From Listeria booriae (lineage in GTDB: Bacteria > Bacillota > Bacilli > Lactobacillales > Listeriaceae), in NCBI RefSeq assembly GCF_000766865.1, contig NZ_JNFA01000005.1:45439-109438 (forward strand): a DNA stretch of 64,000 nucleotides. The letters are read 5' to 3'. Positions 54,220 through 61,577 of this stretch are shown here, one piece after another. The notes under the pieces are model-generated. The model was not told the origin of the DNA, searched no databases, and was given only the letters and a program-made list of their open reading frames with translations. A program made the position numbers and the translations under genes. Within the stretch, counting starts at the first letter, position 1. Every line of letters starts with the position of its first letter.

Positions 54220-55182
54220 TTACCCAATTTTCCGTGACTTATCTTGATAAACCACTTGTTCTGTATGTGATTCGACAAAATACAGCGGTCGATTTTTCGT
54301 TTCCATAAAAATGCGGCCGATATATTCGCCAAGTAAGCCGATGCTAATCAATTGCACCCCGCCTAAGAACAAAATAACGGTAACAATACCCATCGTTCCT
54401 GTTGGGGCTCTGCCTAAGAAAATACTTTCGATAAAAATAAATAACAGCGTCAAAATAGTGATGACTAAAATGCCTGCCCCGGCAATGCTTGCTAGTCGTA
54501 ACGGCGCTACGGAAAAAGAAGTAATCCCGTCGATGGCTAGTTGAAACAGTTTTTTGTAATTCCATTTGGTGGAACCTGCCACGCGGGCATCGCGCTCGAA
54601 CAGGATTTCTTTTTTCTTGAAGCCGACGAAGCTGAATAAACCCTTAGTGTAGCGTTGTGTTTCTCGGATTTCTTTTAATGCTTCGACGCATTTTCTATCT
54701 AATAAGCGAAAATCGCCTGTGTCTTTCGGAATGTCGATTGTTGCCATTTTTTGCAGGACTTCATAGTATTTCTTGGAAGACCATTTTTTAAACCATGTTT
54801 CGCCTTTTCGGGAAATTCGTTTGGCGTACACGTCTTCATAGCCACATTCCCAATATTCCAACATTTGAACGATGATTTCTGGTGGATCTTGTAAATCGGC
54901 GTCCAATAAAATCGTGGCATCCGCGCATGCATGATCAAACCCAGCAATCATCGCGATTTCTTTGCCGTAATTGCGTGATAAATTGACGAATCGAACGCGG
55001 TAATCTTGCTGCTGCATCTTCTTAATTGTCGCTAACGTATCATCCGTACTGCCGTCGTTCACAAACAAAAACGTAAATGCATAATTGGTCAGTTGGTTGG
55101 TGATACGGTTTAGTCGTTCATAAAGATAAGGTAGTGCTTCTTGTTCATTGTAAGTAGGTATTAAAATACAAATCTGTTTCAT
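54220..55182 (-). CDS. GtrB-like polyprenyl-phosphate glycosyltransferase (GT2)
   Basis: A 320-residue GT2 enzyme of the GtrB / dolichol-phosphate-mannose-synthase type. The GT-A domain (1-230) has ICILIPTYNEQEALPYLYER, FLFVNDGSTDDT, the DxD in TILLDADLQDPPE, and KWSSKKYYEVLQ. Two membrane helices (about 233-258 and 267-292) end with LGEYIGRIFMETKNRPLYFV, the family C-terminal motif. It makes polyprenyl-phosphate-linked sugar at the inner face. In the same operon a GT-C transferase could use this donor outside. The ATG at 55182 follows AAGGAG. Confidence 0.9.
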   Translation of the reverse strand: MKQICILIPTYNEQEALPYLYERLNRITNQLTNYAFTFLFVNDGSTDDTLATIKKMQQQDYRVRFVNLSRNYGKEIAMIAGFDHACADATILLDADLQDPPEIIVQMLEYWECGYEDVYAKRISRKGETWFKKWSSKKYYEVLQKMATIDIPKDTGDFRLLDRKCVEALKEIRETQRYTKGLFSFVGFKKKEILFERDARVAGSTKWNYKKLFQLAIDGITSFSVAPLRLASIAGAGILVITILTLLFIFIESIFLGRAPTGTMGIVTVILFLGGVQLISIGLLGEYIGRIFMETKNRPLYFVESHTEQVVYQDKSRKIG

Positions 55183-55203
55183 TGTGTGTGCTCCTTGTGC
55201 AAA

Positions 55204-55758
55204 TCAGAAACCATTTTTCAAAATATAGTCGTCTAATTTGTCCATATTTAAAACTAGCCATGGCTTTGGTCTGACACGGATGACGCCAGCATCTACTAAA
55301 TTCCGCAATAATAACGAAACATATTCTCGTTTTAGATTACAATAATTCGCCAAGTCATACTGTGTGAATGCCGGGATGATTTGCGTACCTTTTTCTGTTG
55401 GTGTTCCGAATTTAGTAGCTAATCGTTTCAGGCAAAGTCCCACTCGTGCCGGAGCAGCGCTTTTATATTCATCCAGACGCTCAAGCATTAGCCTGTTATA
55501 TACGTTGGTGCTGTTGCCTAGACTCGTCTCTCTAAGCTCTCGTTTTTCCAACCGAACTTCGGTTTTTGCATAAAAAATGATATTGGCATCAAGTAAATTA
55601 GTGACGATAAGATCGCCAACAGTTAAATAATCAATGACAGTACCGGCTTTACTTTCCATCGCAATAATCCCTTTTCGAATGATAAAAAAGTGATTTGTGC
55701 AGTGAAATTCGATTTCTTGTTTCTCTGAAAAGGTCATTTCTGGCCAATCGTGGTACAT
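55204..55758 (-). CDS. Short Crp/Fnr-like regulator
   Basis: A 184-residue protein with a shortened cyclic-nucleotide-binding-like fold (about 10-90; FFIIRKGIIAMESKAGTVID) and a C-terminal winged helix (about 105-184; FTQYDLANYCNLKREYVSLL, VIRVRPKPWLVLN). It is about 45 residues shorter than its PrfA-like relatives at 39.7 and 41.6 kb because the first beta-roll strands are missing. It sits inside the glycan/sortase operon, 12 bp after the epimerase-like gene, so it may sense an operon-specific signal and autoregulate. ATG at 55758 after AGGAGGAG. Confidence 0.8.
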   Translation of the reverse strand: MYHDWPEMTFSEKQEIEFHCTNHFFIIRKGIIAMESKAGTVIDYLTVGDLIVTNLLDANIIFYAKTEVRLEKRELRETSLGNSTNVYNRLMLERLDEYKSAAPARVGLCLKRLATKFGTPTEKGTQIIPAFTQYDLANYCNLKREYVSLLLRNLVDAGVIRVRPKPWLVLNMDKLDDYILKNGF

Positions 55759-55770
55759 CCTGCTCTCCTC

Positions 55771-56802
55771 CTAGCTATTTTGGAACAATAAGTCCATCAT
55801 TTGTTCTATGGATTGTGTTTTTGGGTCCGGTGATGGGCGTTTCGTAATGGTTTCGTAGCACTCAGCGTCTAGAAGCAACCGCTCCATCCAATCTACAAGT
55901 TGTACTTTGGAAAAATTGATTGCCGTTCCGACACCTTGATCTTGGCGTGTGCCATTGTTGCCCGGATTTTTCATAATTAATGCTGGAATGCCAAGTATTT
56001 GCGCCTCTTCCAGACAATGCGTATTATCAGACATCACGAGCCACGCGCGACGCATAAAGCTTTGATATTCTAAAATATTAAATGGCTTCACAAAATATAC
56101 TTGTTTTTGGCCTTTTAAAATTCGATTTGCGAGTTCCATGACTAATGTTGTTAGTTTTATCGGGATGACGAAAATAACTTCTTTGTAAGTATTGGTGATA
56201 TGTTTCATTGCTTGGAAGCTTTTTTCGAGTATGGATCGTTGGTTGGACTTGCCGTGATAGTCAAACAAAATAATTCTTTTAGTATCACTGTTTGTGATTG
56301 GCAATTGGTCTAGCGGCAATGTGGTCGTTTTGGATAATGCTGTTTCTAGACCTAGAAAAACCCGATTTGCGGCTAGCGGCGCCATTAATGCGTCTGTGTT
56401 TTTGCCAAAAAAAGCGCTGGTTGCTTCGCCGTTTCCTGCGGGGGACAGTACTTGTGTCACGCGAATATCGTTGTAATATGAGGCAAGTGCTGCTACAAAA
56501 GCGATTCGCGTATTGCCGCACACGATGGTAGCGTCGATTTGCTCTTGTTTTATGGTGTTGGATAATTCGTTTAAGGCGTAAGCCGTGAGTTGGTTTAGCG
56601 TTTGTGATTCTAGCGCAGCGCTTAATACATAACTTGGTTCTACGCCAAATAACGCCAAAATTTGATCCATTATCCCAGCCGTTTCTACCTGTTTAGGGAT
56701 AAAAACGACTGGTGTGTACTGCATTTGTTTTAGTTTATCGATAACGGGACATATTCTAATAGCTTCTGCGGGCGTATCAAACACTATCATTACTTTTTTC
56801 AT
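55771..56802 (-). CDS. UDP-GlcNAc 2-epimerase-like protein lacking most catalytic residues
   Basis: A 343-residue protein with the GT-B-like fold of WecB/MnaA. The start VMIVFDTPAEAIRICPVI aligns to the usual FGTRPEAIK start but loses the Arg. The HGDTTT region reads VCGNTRIAF; the HVEAGLRT and downstream Glu segment is replaced by QVLSPAGNGEATS. The HRREN-like site keeps only the His (FDYHGKSNQ), and TDSGGxQEE reads MSDNTHCLEEA. The fold looks complete, with no frameshift, so the gene appears selected for a non-epimerase role, such as UDP-sugar binding. It lies between the dead carbonic-anhydrase-like lipoprotein and the Crp-like regulator in one operon. A different enzyme activity is possible. 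Confidence 0.75.
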   Translation of the reverse strand: MKKVMIVFDTPAEAIRICPVIDKLKQMQYTPVVFIPKQVETAGIMDQILALFGVEPSYVLSAALESQTLNQLTAYALNELSNTIKQEQIDATIVCGNTRIAFVAALASYYNDIRVTQVLSPAGNGEATSAFFGKNTDALMAPLAANRVFLGLETALSKTTTLPLDQLPITNSDTKRIILFDYHGKSNQRSILEKSFQAMKHITNTYKEVIFVIPIKLTTLVMELANRILKGQKQVYFVKPFNILEYQSFMRRAWLVMSDNTHCLEEAQILGIPALIMKNPGNNGTRQDQGVGTAINFSKVQLVDWMERLLLDAECYETITKRPSPDPKTQSIEQMMDLLFQNS

Positions 56803-56839
56803 GTGATATGCTCCATTTATTTTTGATATTTGTGCAAAA

Positions 56840-57709
56840 TTAGTTGCTGCTTACTTGGCGGTCGTTTAACTTTTGTACTGGGCGGTTGTTGTCGCCGAGT
56901 TGTTTTGTTAAGTCGCTAAGTTGTTGTTTGGACATTGTGATTGGTTTTTCGTAAACAACCCATGATACGCCTTCTGTTGTTGCTGGCGTTGTTAGGGAAC
57001 CGTCGTATGCGAATGCTTTGTCGTCTGTTGGAATGAGACCTAGCGTACTAACAGCTTGTTTCATCGTTGTTGTTTTGCCGTTTTCTGATGAGGCAATGAT
57101 GCTTGTCATGTCGCCAATTGCTTGGTTTTTGTCGCCTTCTTTAACGAAAACGCTGATGATTAATGTTTTGTTATCCGCAGAAACGTGTTTTAGTTGTAGT
57201 TCTGCGTCATATTTTTTGCCGTCTAGTTGGTGTTCGCTTGGTGTGTGGATGTTGATTTCTTTTAGTGTATATTCTTTGTTTGCAACGGTAATCTTGCTGT
57301 CTGCTCTACCTTTTGCTGTTTGGGCAACGGCTTGAACTGTTTGGTCTTTACGCGTTACTTTGAACATCGTTGGTTGGTATTTGTAGGCAACGCTCGCTTT
57401 TGTTTTGTCTGCTTTTGCGTCTTTTGTTTCGATGTTGATTGGTGATTGTTTCTTGCCTGTGTCGCTGATTTTGTATGCTGGTTTGATAGAACCCCAGTCT
57501 GATGGGCCTGTGCTGCCAGAATATGACCAGTCAAGCAATGCTTTTTCGTCTTTTTTCGTTGTGGTTTCTTTTGTTGTTTGGGTTGTTTTTGTGGAAGTGT
57601 CTGTATTTTTGTCTGTGCTTGATGAATCTGTCGTGCCACACGCGCCTAAAATTAGTAAACTACTTGCTGCAATCGCCATTAAAGGCATCGTTATTTTCTT
57701 CTTAATCAT
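56840..57709 (-). CDS. Alpha-carbonic-anhydrase-like lipoprotein lacking two zinc ligands
   Basis: A 289-residue lipoprotein with lipobox LGAC (Cys24), a Thr/Lys linker (about 25-55), and an alpha-carbonic anhydrase domain (about 60-285). The family signatures KKQSPINIET, SLTTPATTEGVSWVVYEKPI and NNRPVQ are present. The zinc site is altered: the usual FHFH reads EINIH, giving Asn153 and His155, and the usual EMHxVH reads ELQLKH, giving Gln172. Only one of three His ligands remains, so CO2 hydration is unlikely. It is probably a surface binding protein, like animal CA-related proteins. The ATG at 57709 has GAGG upstream. It is fully collinear with its operon neighbours. Confidence 0.88.
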   Translation of the reverse strand: MIKKKITMPLMAIAASSLLILGACGTTDSSSTDKNTDTSTKTTQTTKETTTKKDEKALLDWSYSGSTGPSDWGSIKPAYKISDTGKKQSPINIETKDAKADKTKASVAYKYQPTMFKVTRKDQTVQAVAQTAKGRADSKITVANKEYTLKEINIHTPSEHQLDGKKYDAELQLKHVSADNKTLIISVFVKEGDKNQAIGDMTSIIASSENGKTTTMKQAVSTLGLIPTDDKAFAYDGSLTTPATTEGVSWVVYEKPITMSKQQLSDLTKQLGDNNRPVQKLNDRQVSSN

Positions 57710-57737
57710 GAATAAAAACCTCACTATCATTTTTTTG

Positions 57738-59024
57738 TTATTCAGCTACTCGTTCTGTTTTTGCCCAAGCTTCTTTTCGTGCTACTTGTCGCCAAAATGC
57801 GAGCCAAATGCTTGGAATGGCTAATAAGTTATAAATTGGCATGAATAATCCTGCGCCCATACAATGGAAAAAGGAAATGCCATCCTTGTCTTTGCGGCCG
57901 AGTTCGTAGTGATAAATACACCAAATCAGACCCGGTCCGAAAATCAAACCGACAATGATTAGTATCGCGCCCCAATCTTGCAATGTGTTCGTAAATCCTG
58001 CGCCCCAGTCAACCGATTGGAAGAAGATAAGCATTAGCCCCCAGGAAATAATCATGATGATACTTCCGAGTAGGTTAATCCACGGTTGGGCTAAGAAGTA
58101 ATAGATATCGAGCTTAGATGCGCTACTTAATGTGTCTGATTTTCTAATTTCGCGTAATCGCTTGATGGACTGGATGTTTCCTTGCACCCATCTAGCACGT
58201 TGACGAATAAATTTCTTCACAGATGTAAGTCCTTGTTGATATACGATGGCCTCTCCGATATACTTGCTTTTCCAGCCTTTTAAAAGGATTGATAAGCCTA
58301 AGTCGAAATCTTCTAGTAAACATTTGGACCAAGGTGCTGGACCAAGTTCGACTAATGCGCTTAGTCTTGTGAATTGCCCGTTTCCGCCTAAACCAACGCT
58401 TTCGGTGTATTCGCGGCTGTTTTGAATAGCTGCAACCGTGGAGTAGAACTCGATGTCTTGCATCATTGGCAGGATGCTTTTGCGGTTTGTAATACGAATC
58501 CGTGCTTGCGCCGCGCCAACTGCTGTGTCACGGAATACACGGTTTGCTTCGTTTAACAAATTATCGCTTGGGCGACCGTCTCCATCAATAACGGTGAGAA
58601 TGAGATTGGTTGGATTTTTGCCTAGACGGCGTGCTGCTTTTGTTATTTTTGAATAGGCGTAATTAAGAGATTCCCCTTTTCCTAGTTGGGCGTTCGGCTT
58701 CTTGCGCTCGATAACCCGGACGTTAGGAAGATTCATTTGGCGGACGATGGCGACTGTATTATCGGATGAATCATCATCGACAACAATTACCATCTTCTTC
58801 TGATAAGACAAAGCTAATATCGATCGAATCGTCTTTTCGATGACAACTTCTTCGTTCAGACAAGGAATTAGAAAAACATATTCCAATTCACTGTCGTCTT
58901 GTTCACTCACTTTGTTTTTGTTTCCTGCAAATGGGGGGAGTAGCAAAATTAAGCTCGTGTACGAAAAATAAATAAAGATTAGGCATACACTGACTCCGGC
59001 CATAATTGTTAATAAAGCGTTCAT
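57738..59024 (-). CDS. Processive membrane GT2 glycosyltransferase (polysaccharide synthase type)
   Basis: A 428-residue synthase with an N-terminal helix (about 5-30), a GT-A domain (about 45-280) and three or four C-terminal helices (about 310-415). Catalytic motifs are intact: VIVVDDDSSDNT, the DxD motif in VIDGDGRPSDN, LLEDFDLGLSILLKGWKSKY and the processive signature RQRARWVQGN. It resembles cellulose, hyaluronan and poly-GlcNAc synthases and probably polymerises and exports a glycan chain. It is central to the operon. No c-di-GMP PilZ domain is present. Start ATG at 59024 after AGGAGG. Confidence 0.9.
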   Translation of the reverse strand: MNALLTIMAGVSVCLIFIYFSYTSLILLLPPFAGNKNKVSEQDDSELEYVFLIPCLNEEVVIEKTIRSILALSYQKKMVIVVDDDSSDNTVAIVRQMNLPNVRVIERKKPNAQLGKGESLNYAYSKITKAARRLGKNPTNLILTVIDGDGRPSDNLLNEANRVFRDTAVGAAQARIRITNRKSILPMMQDIEFYSTVAAIQNSREYTESVGLGGNGQFTRLSALVELGPAPWSKCLLEDFDLGLSILLKGWKSKYIGEAIVYQQGLTSVKKFIRQRARWVQGNIQSIKRLREIRKSDTLSSASKLDIYYFLAQPWINLLGSIIMIISWGLMLIFFQSVDWGAGFTNTLQDWGAILIIVGLIFGPGLIWCIYHYELGRKDKDGISFFHCMGAGLFMPIYNLLAIPSIWLAFWRQVARKEAWAKTERVAE

Positions 59025-59063
59025 ATATTCCTCCTTGTATTGTTTGTAACCGTTAGGAATATG

Positions 59064-59690
59064 TTACTTGGTTACTGGTTGAAGTATGACAACTTCTCGG
59101 TTTTGATAACCGTCTTGGGAGCGATTGAACGTCCCGGTACATGAGATTAATGTGACTTGATTACCTTTTGTTGTGTCCATTAGTTCTTGTGGAAAGTCTT
59201 TAAAAGCGTAGGATTTTTTAGATTTTACTTCGAATGTTTTTTGTGTGCCATCTTCATAGCCGATAATGACTTTTTCGCCTAATGCGATGTCTTCGAGGTA
59301 CTTAAATAACCCTAGTTCGCCGCCCCAATCGCGGTGTCCTGCAATAATTGCATTACCTTTATCGCCTGGTGACGGGCCAAATTTATACCAATATACGGCG
59401 TCGATTCCGTCTGGCACTTCCATTCGACCACCATTGTCTGTTCCTACAGGTCGGACTGGGTCTTCAATTTGGGTTTTTGTCCCATTGCGAAAAATGATTT
59501 GGGTTGGCATGATGCTTTTTTTGGCAGTTGCGCCAGTTGTTTTTGTTGTGCTTTTTGGAATGGTTGCAATTTCGGTTGTTTGGTTTCCTTTTGGTAGTGT
59601 TTCTGAATTGGCATTGATGTAGTCAAAGGTGATAATAACGCTCACCAACAGCAGTAAAATACATGTTGCGGCAATGATCCGTTTTCTCAT
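59064..59690 (-). CDS. Class F-like sortase
   Basis: A 208-residue membrane-anchored transpeptidase with an N-terminal helix (about 5-23), a Thr/Lys linker and a sortase beta-barrel (about 75-208). The catalytic residues are His119 in AIIAGHRDWGG, Cys184 in LISCTGTF and Arg198 in YQNREVVIL. The TFNRSQDGYQN region matches class F sortases. Class F enzymes occur next to non-standard substrates; here the operon offers no LPXTG protein, but the LPXTG gene follows. Start ATG overlaps the small GntR gene by 4 bp. Confidence 0.88.
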   Translation of the reverse strand: MRKRIIAATCILLLLVSVIITFDYINANSETLPKGNQTTEIATIPKSTTKTTGATAKKSIMPTQIIFRNGTKTQIEDPVRPVGTDNGGRMEVPDGIDAVYWYKFGPSPGDKGNAIIAGHRDWGGELGLFKYLEDIALGEKVIIGYEDGTQKTFEVKSKKSYAFKDFPQELMDTTKGNQVTLISCTGTFNRSQDGYQNREVVILQPVTK

Positions 59691-59953
59691 CCTTTATCCC
59701 AACCTTTCACAGATTGGTCTTTATAAAAGGCTACGAAAGCCCCGTGGTAAGGTAACATTCGGATGTAGCCTTCGCCGCTTAGTTTCGTAATGGCGGCTCG
59801 AATCGGAGTTCGACTCATATTGAGTTCATGCGCCAACTCTTGCTGGCTCACAAAGTCGCCCATTTTCAGTCGGTTTTCTTGAATACATTTCAATACGTAT
59901 TCGTACGCGACTTCTTCTAATCGTGGTCTCTTCATATATCGGTTCATCTCCAT
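59687..59953 (-). CDS. Minimal GntR-family DNA-binding protein
   Basis: An 88-residue protein that is only a GntR winged helix: EVAYEYVLKCIQENRLKMGD and SQQELAHELNMSRTPIRAAI, followed by a wing (GYIRMLPYHGAFVAF). The usual C-terminal ligand domain (FCD or UTRA) is absent and there is no frameshift trace downstream; the stop overlaps the sortase start. It is probably a small regulator of this operon, perhaps acting with a partner protein. ATG at 59953, or 59947, after AAGGAATTC. Confidence 0.82.
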   Translation of the reverse strand: MEMNRYMKRPRLEEVAYEYVLKCIQENRLKMGDFVSQQELAHELNMSRTPIRAAITKLSGEGYIRMLPYHGAFVAFYKDQSVKGWDKG

Positions 59954-59968
59954 ACAATGAATTCCTTT

Positions 59969-61468
59969 TTACAGCGGTAGCTCAGGTCTGTCGTAACCTT
60001 CGAGCATGACTGGTTTTTTCTTCTTTTTGTTTTTTCCTGCTAAAATTCGATATAGTTGCCAGCAACCCCAGGCGCCAATCACGCTATAGCCGATAATTAA
60101 AGGCACGTGATATCTACCTTGTACTTCTACGAGAAGCGCTGATAATGTGAATCCAACTTGTAGCAAGGTGAATAAATAAATGTCTGCTATTTTTCGTAAG
60201 CAAAGTGCGAGAACGACTGCAAGGACATTTAACCCTAAGATGATGTACATAAATACGTTGCAAATCGCGAGAATGATTTTGGAGTGGTACCAAATTTCTG
60301 GTGCATCACTGTAAACATTCCAATCGTAGCCATAACTTTCGCTACTGTAGTTTTTCATTTTAGTGATGATATGGTCGGTTAATTTGCCATTACTAGCCAT
60401 ATCTTGATAGCGTTCTATCCCTTTTTGGAGTAGGGCGCTGTCTGCTTTTGAAGCGTCTGTTTTATTGTCGTTGTATAATTTCCAGAACGTCTTACTGTCG
60501 GCTTGGCTCCATTGTCCTCCTGACTTTTCATTGGCACCTACGAACACGTTGTATCCGATTGTGCTATTGGAGGTTGGGATATGATATACCAATTTGTTAA
60601 TCGTGGATTGTCCAGCGAGGAAAACGAGAAACAGAAGTACGACGATGGTGTATCTTTTTAGCGTTTCTTTGCGTTTTGGTCGAAGTAAGAAAGAAGTTAT
60701 TACAAAGGCAATTAGTATAACCACAGCGAGTGGCCGAATCATGTTTAAGCCGATTAATGTAAGTGCAAGTAGCAACGACCAGATAAAGCTCGGCGCGTGT
60801 TGCTCCACCTGCTGATACAAGAAAAGTGCTAAAACAAATAAGAAAATAAATAATGGTTCAGTCGCAAGTAGTGTACTGTACATAAAGTAGGCTGGCCATA
60901 AGGCGAAAATCAAACTACTACCTACAGCAACGCCAAGCGGAAACCAATTTTTAACGACTTTAAAAAGTAGAAATGTTCCTCCTAGTGTCAAGAGGCTGTT
61001 AAATAGTTGCCCGACAAGATAACTGTTTCCAAAAATATGATAAACAGTCGATAGTACTTTAGAGAAATTGAGTATATGTGTGAAATAAGGCGCGTAGAAT
61101 AGAATGCCTTGATCGTATAGCGTTGTCCAACTGTTGTTATCTGCGACGTAACTTGCGATTACTTGATAGTAGTAAAAGTCAGATACGGCATGTGTTGGAA
61201 TCCAGATAATCCAAATGATTCTTGGAACGATAATCAGGGCGCCTAATGCGAGATAGAAGTAGCCTTTTTTCCATTGATAGAGTTTCGTAAAACCCCAGAT
61301 ACTCATAATTAAAACAAGTATGATGCCTGCTACTATTCCTGTAATCATCCAGATAGATGATTCACCGTTTGCTTGCCATGGTAGTAAAATAGCTGTGCTA
61401 ACGAGTGCGAAAAGCATCATAAGTGCGGGAATCCATAATGCAATTCCTGTTAAACTTTTTTTCAGCAC
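59969..61468 (-). CDS. GT39/ArnT-like GT-C membrane glycosyltransferase
   Basis: A 499-residue protein with about 11-12 membrane helices and a large external loop (about 310-385), typical of GT-C enzymes of the PMT/ArnT group. The acidic residue of the first loop is in PTHAVSDFYYYQVIASYV near residue 95. Such enzymes move a sugar from a polyprenyl-phosphate donor to an acceptor outside the cell. It pairs logically with the GtrB-like donor synthase in the same operon. First gene of the operon. Start ATG at 61468 after AAGGAGG. Confidence 0.85.
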   Translation of the reverse strand: MLKKSLTGIALWIPALMMLFALVSTAILLPWQANGESSIWMITGIVAGIILVLIMSIWGFTKLYQWKKGYFYLALGALIIVPRIIWIIWIPTHAVSDFYYYQVIASYVADNNSWTTLYDQGILFYAPYFTHILNFSKVLSTVYHIFGNSYLVGQLFNSLLTLGGTFLLFKVVKNWFPLGVAVGSSLIFALWPAYFMYSTLLATEPLFIFLFVLALFLYQQVEQHAPSFIWSLLLALTLIGLNMIRPLAVVILIAFVITSFLLRPKRKETLKRYTIVVLLFLVFLAGQSTINKLVYHIPTSNSTIGYNVFVGANEKSGGQWSQADSKTFWKLYNDNKTDASKADSALLQKGIERYQDMASNGKLTDHIITKMKNYSSESYGYDWNVYSDAPEIWYHSKIILAICNVFMYIILGLNVLAVVLALCLRKIADIYLFTLLQVGFTLSALLVEVQGRYHVPLIIGYSVIGAWGCWQLYRILAGKNKKKKKPVMLEGYDRPELPL

Positions 61469-61493
61469 GTTGTTCCTCCTTGTTGAAAAATTA

Positions 61494-61541
61494 AAAGCTG
61501 TAGCCCGCGTGATGCCGAACTTGGATGTTGGCTACAGCTTT
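61494..61541. terminator. Terminator between the surface protein and the glycan operon
   Basis: AAAGCTGTAGCC and GGCTACAGCTTT are perfect 12-bp arms around a 24-nt loop. On the minus strand the stem is followed by TTAATTTTTC. It closes the upstream surface-protein gene, and the glycan operon starts 26 bp later. Confidence 0.85.
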
Positions 61542-61577
61542 CGTTATGGTTATTTTGGGTGGTACATTATGATATAT

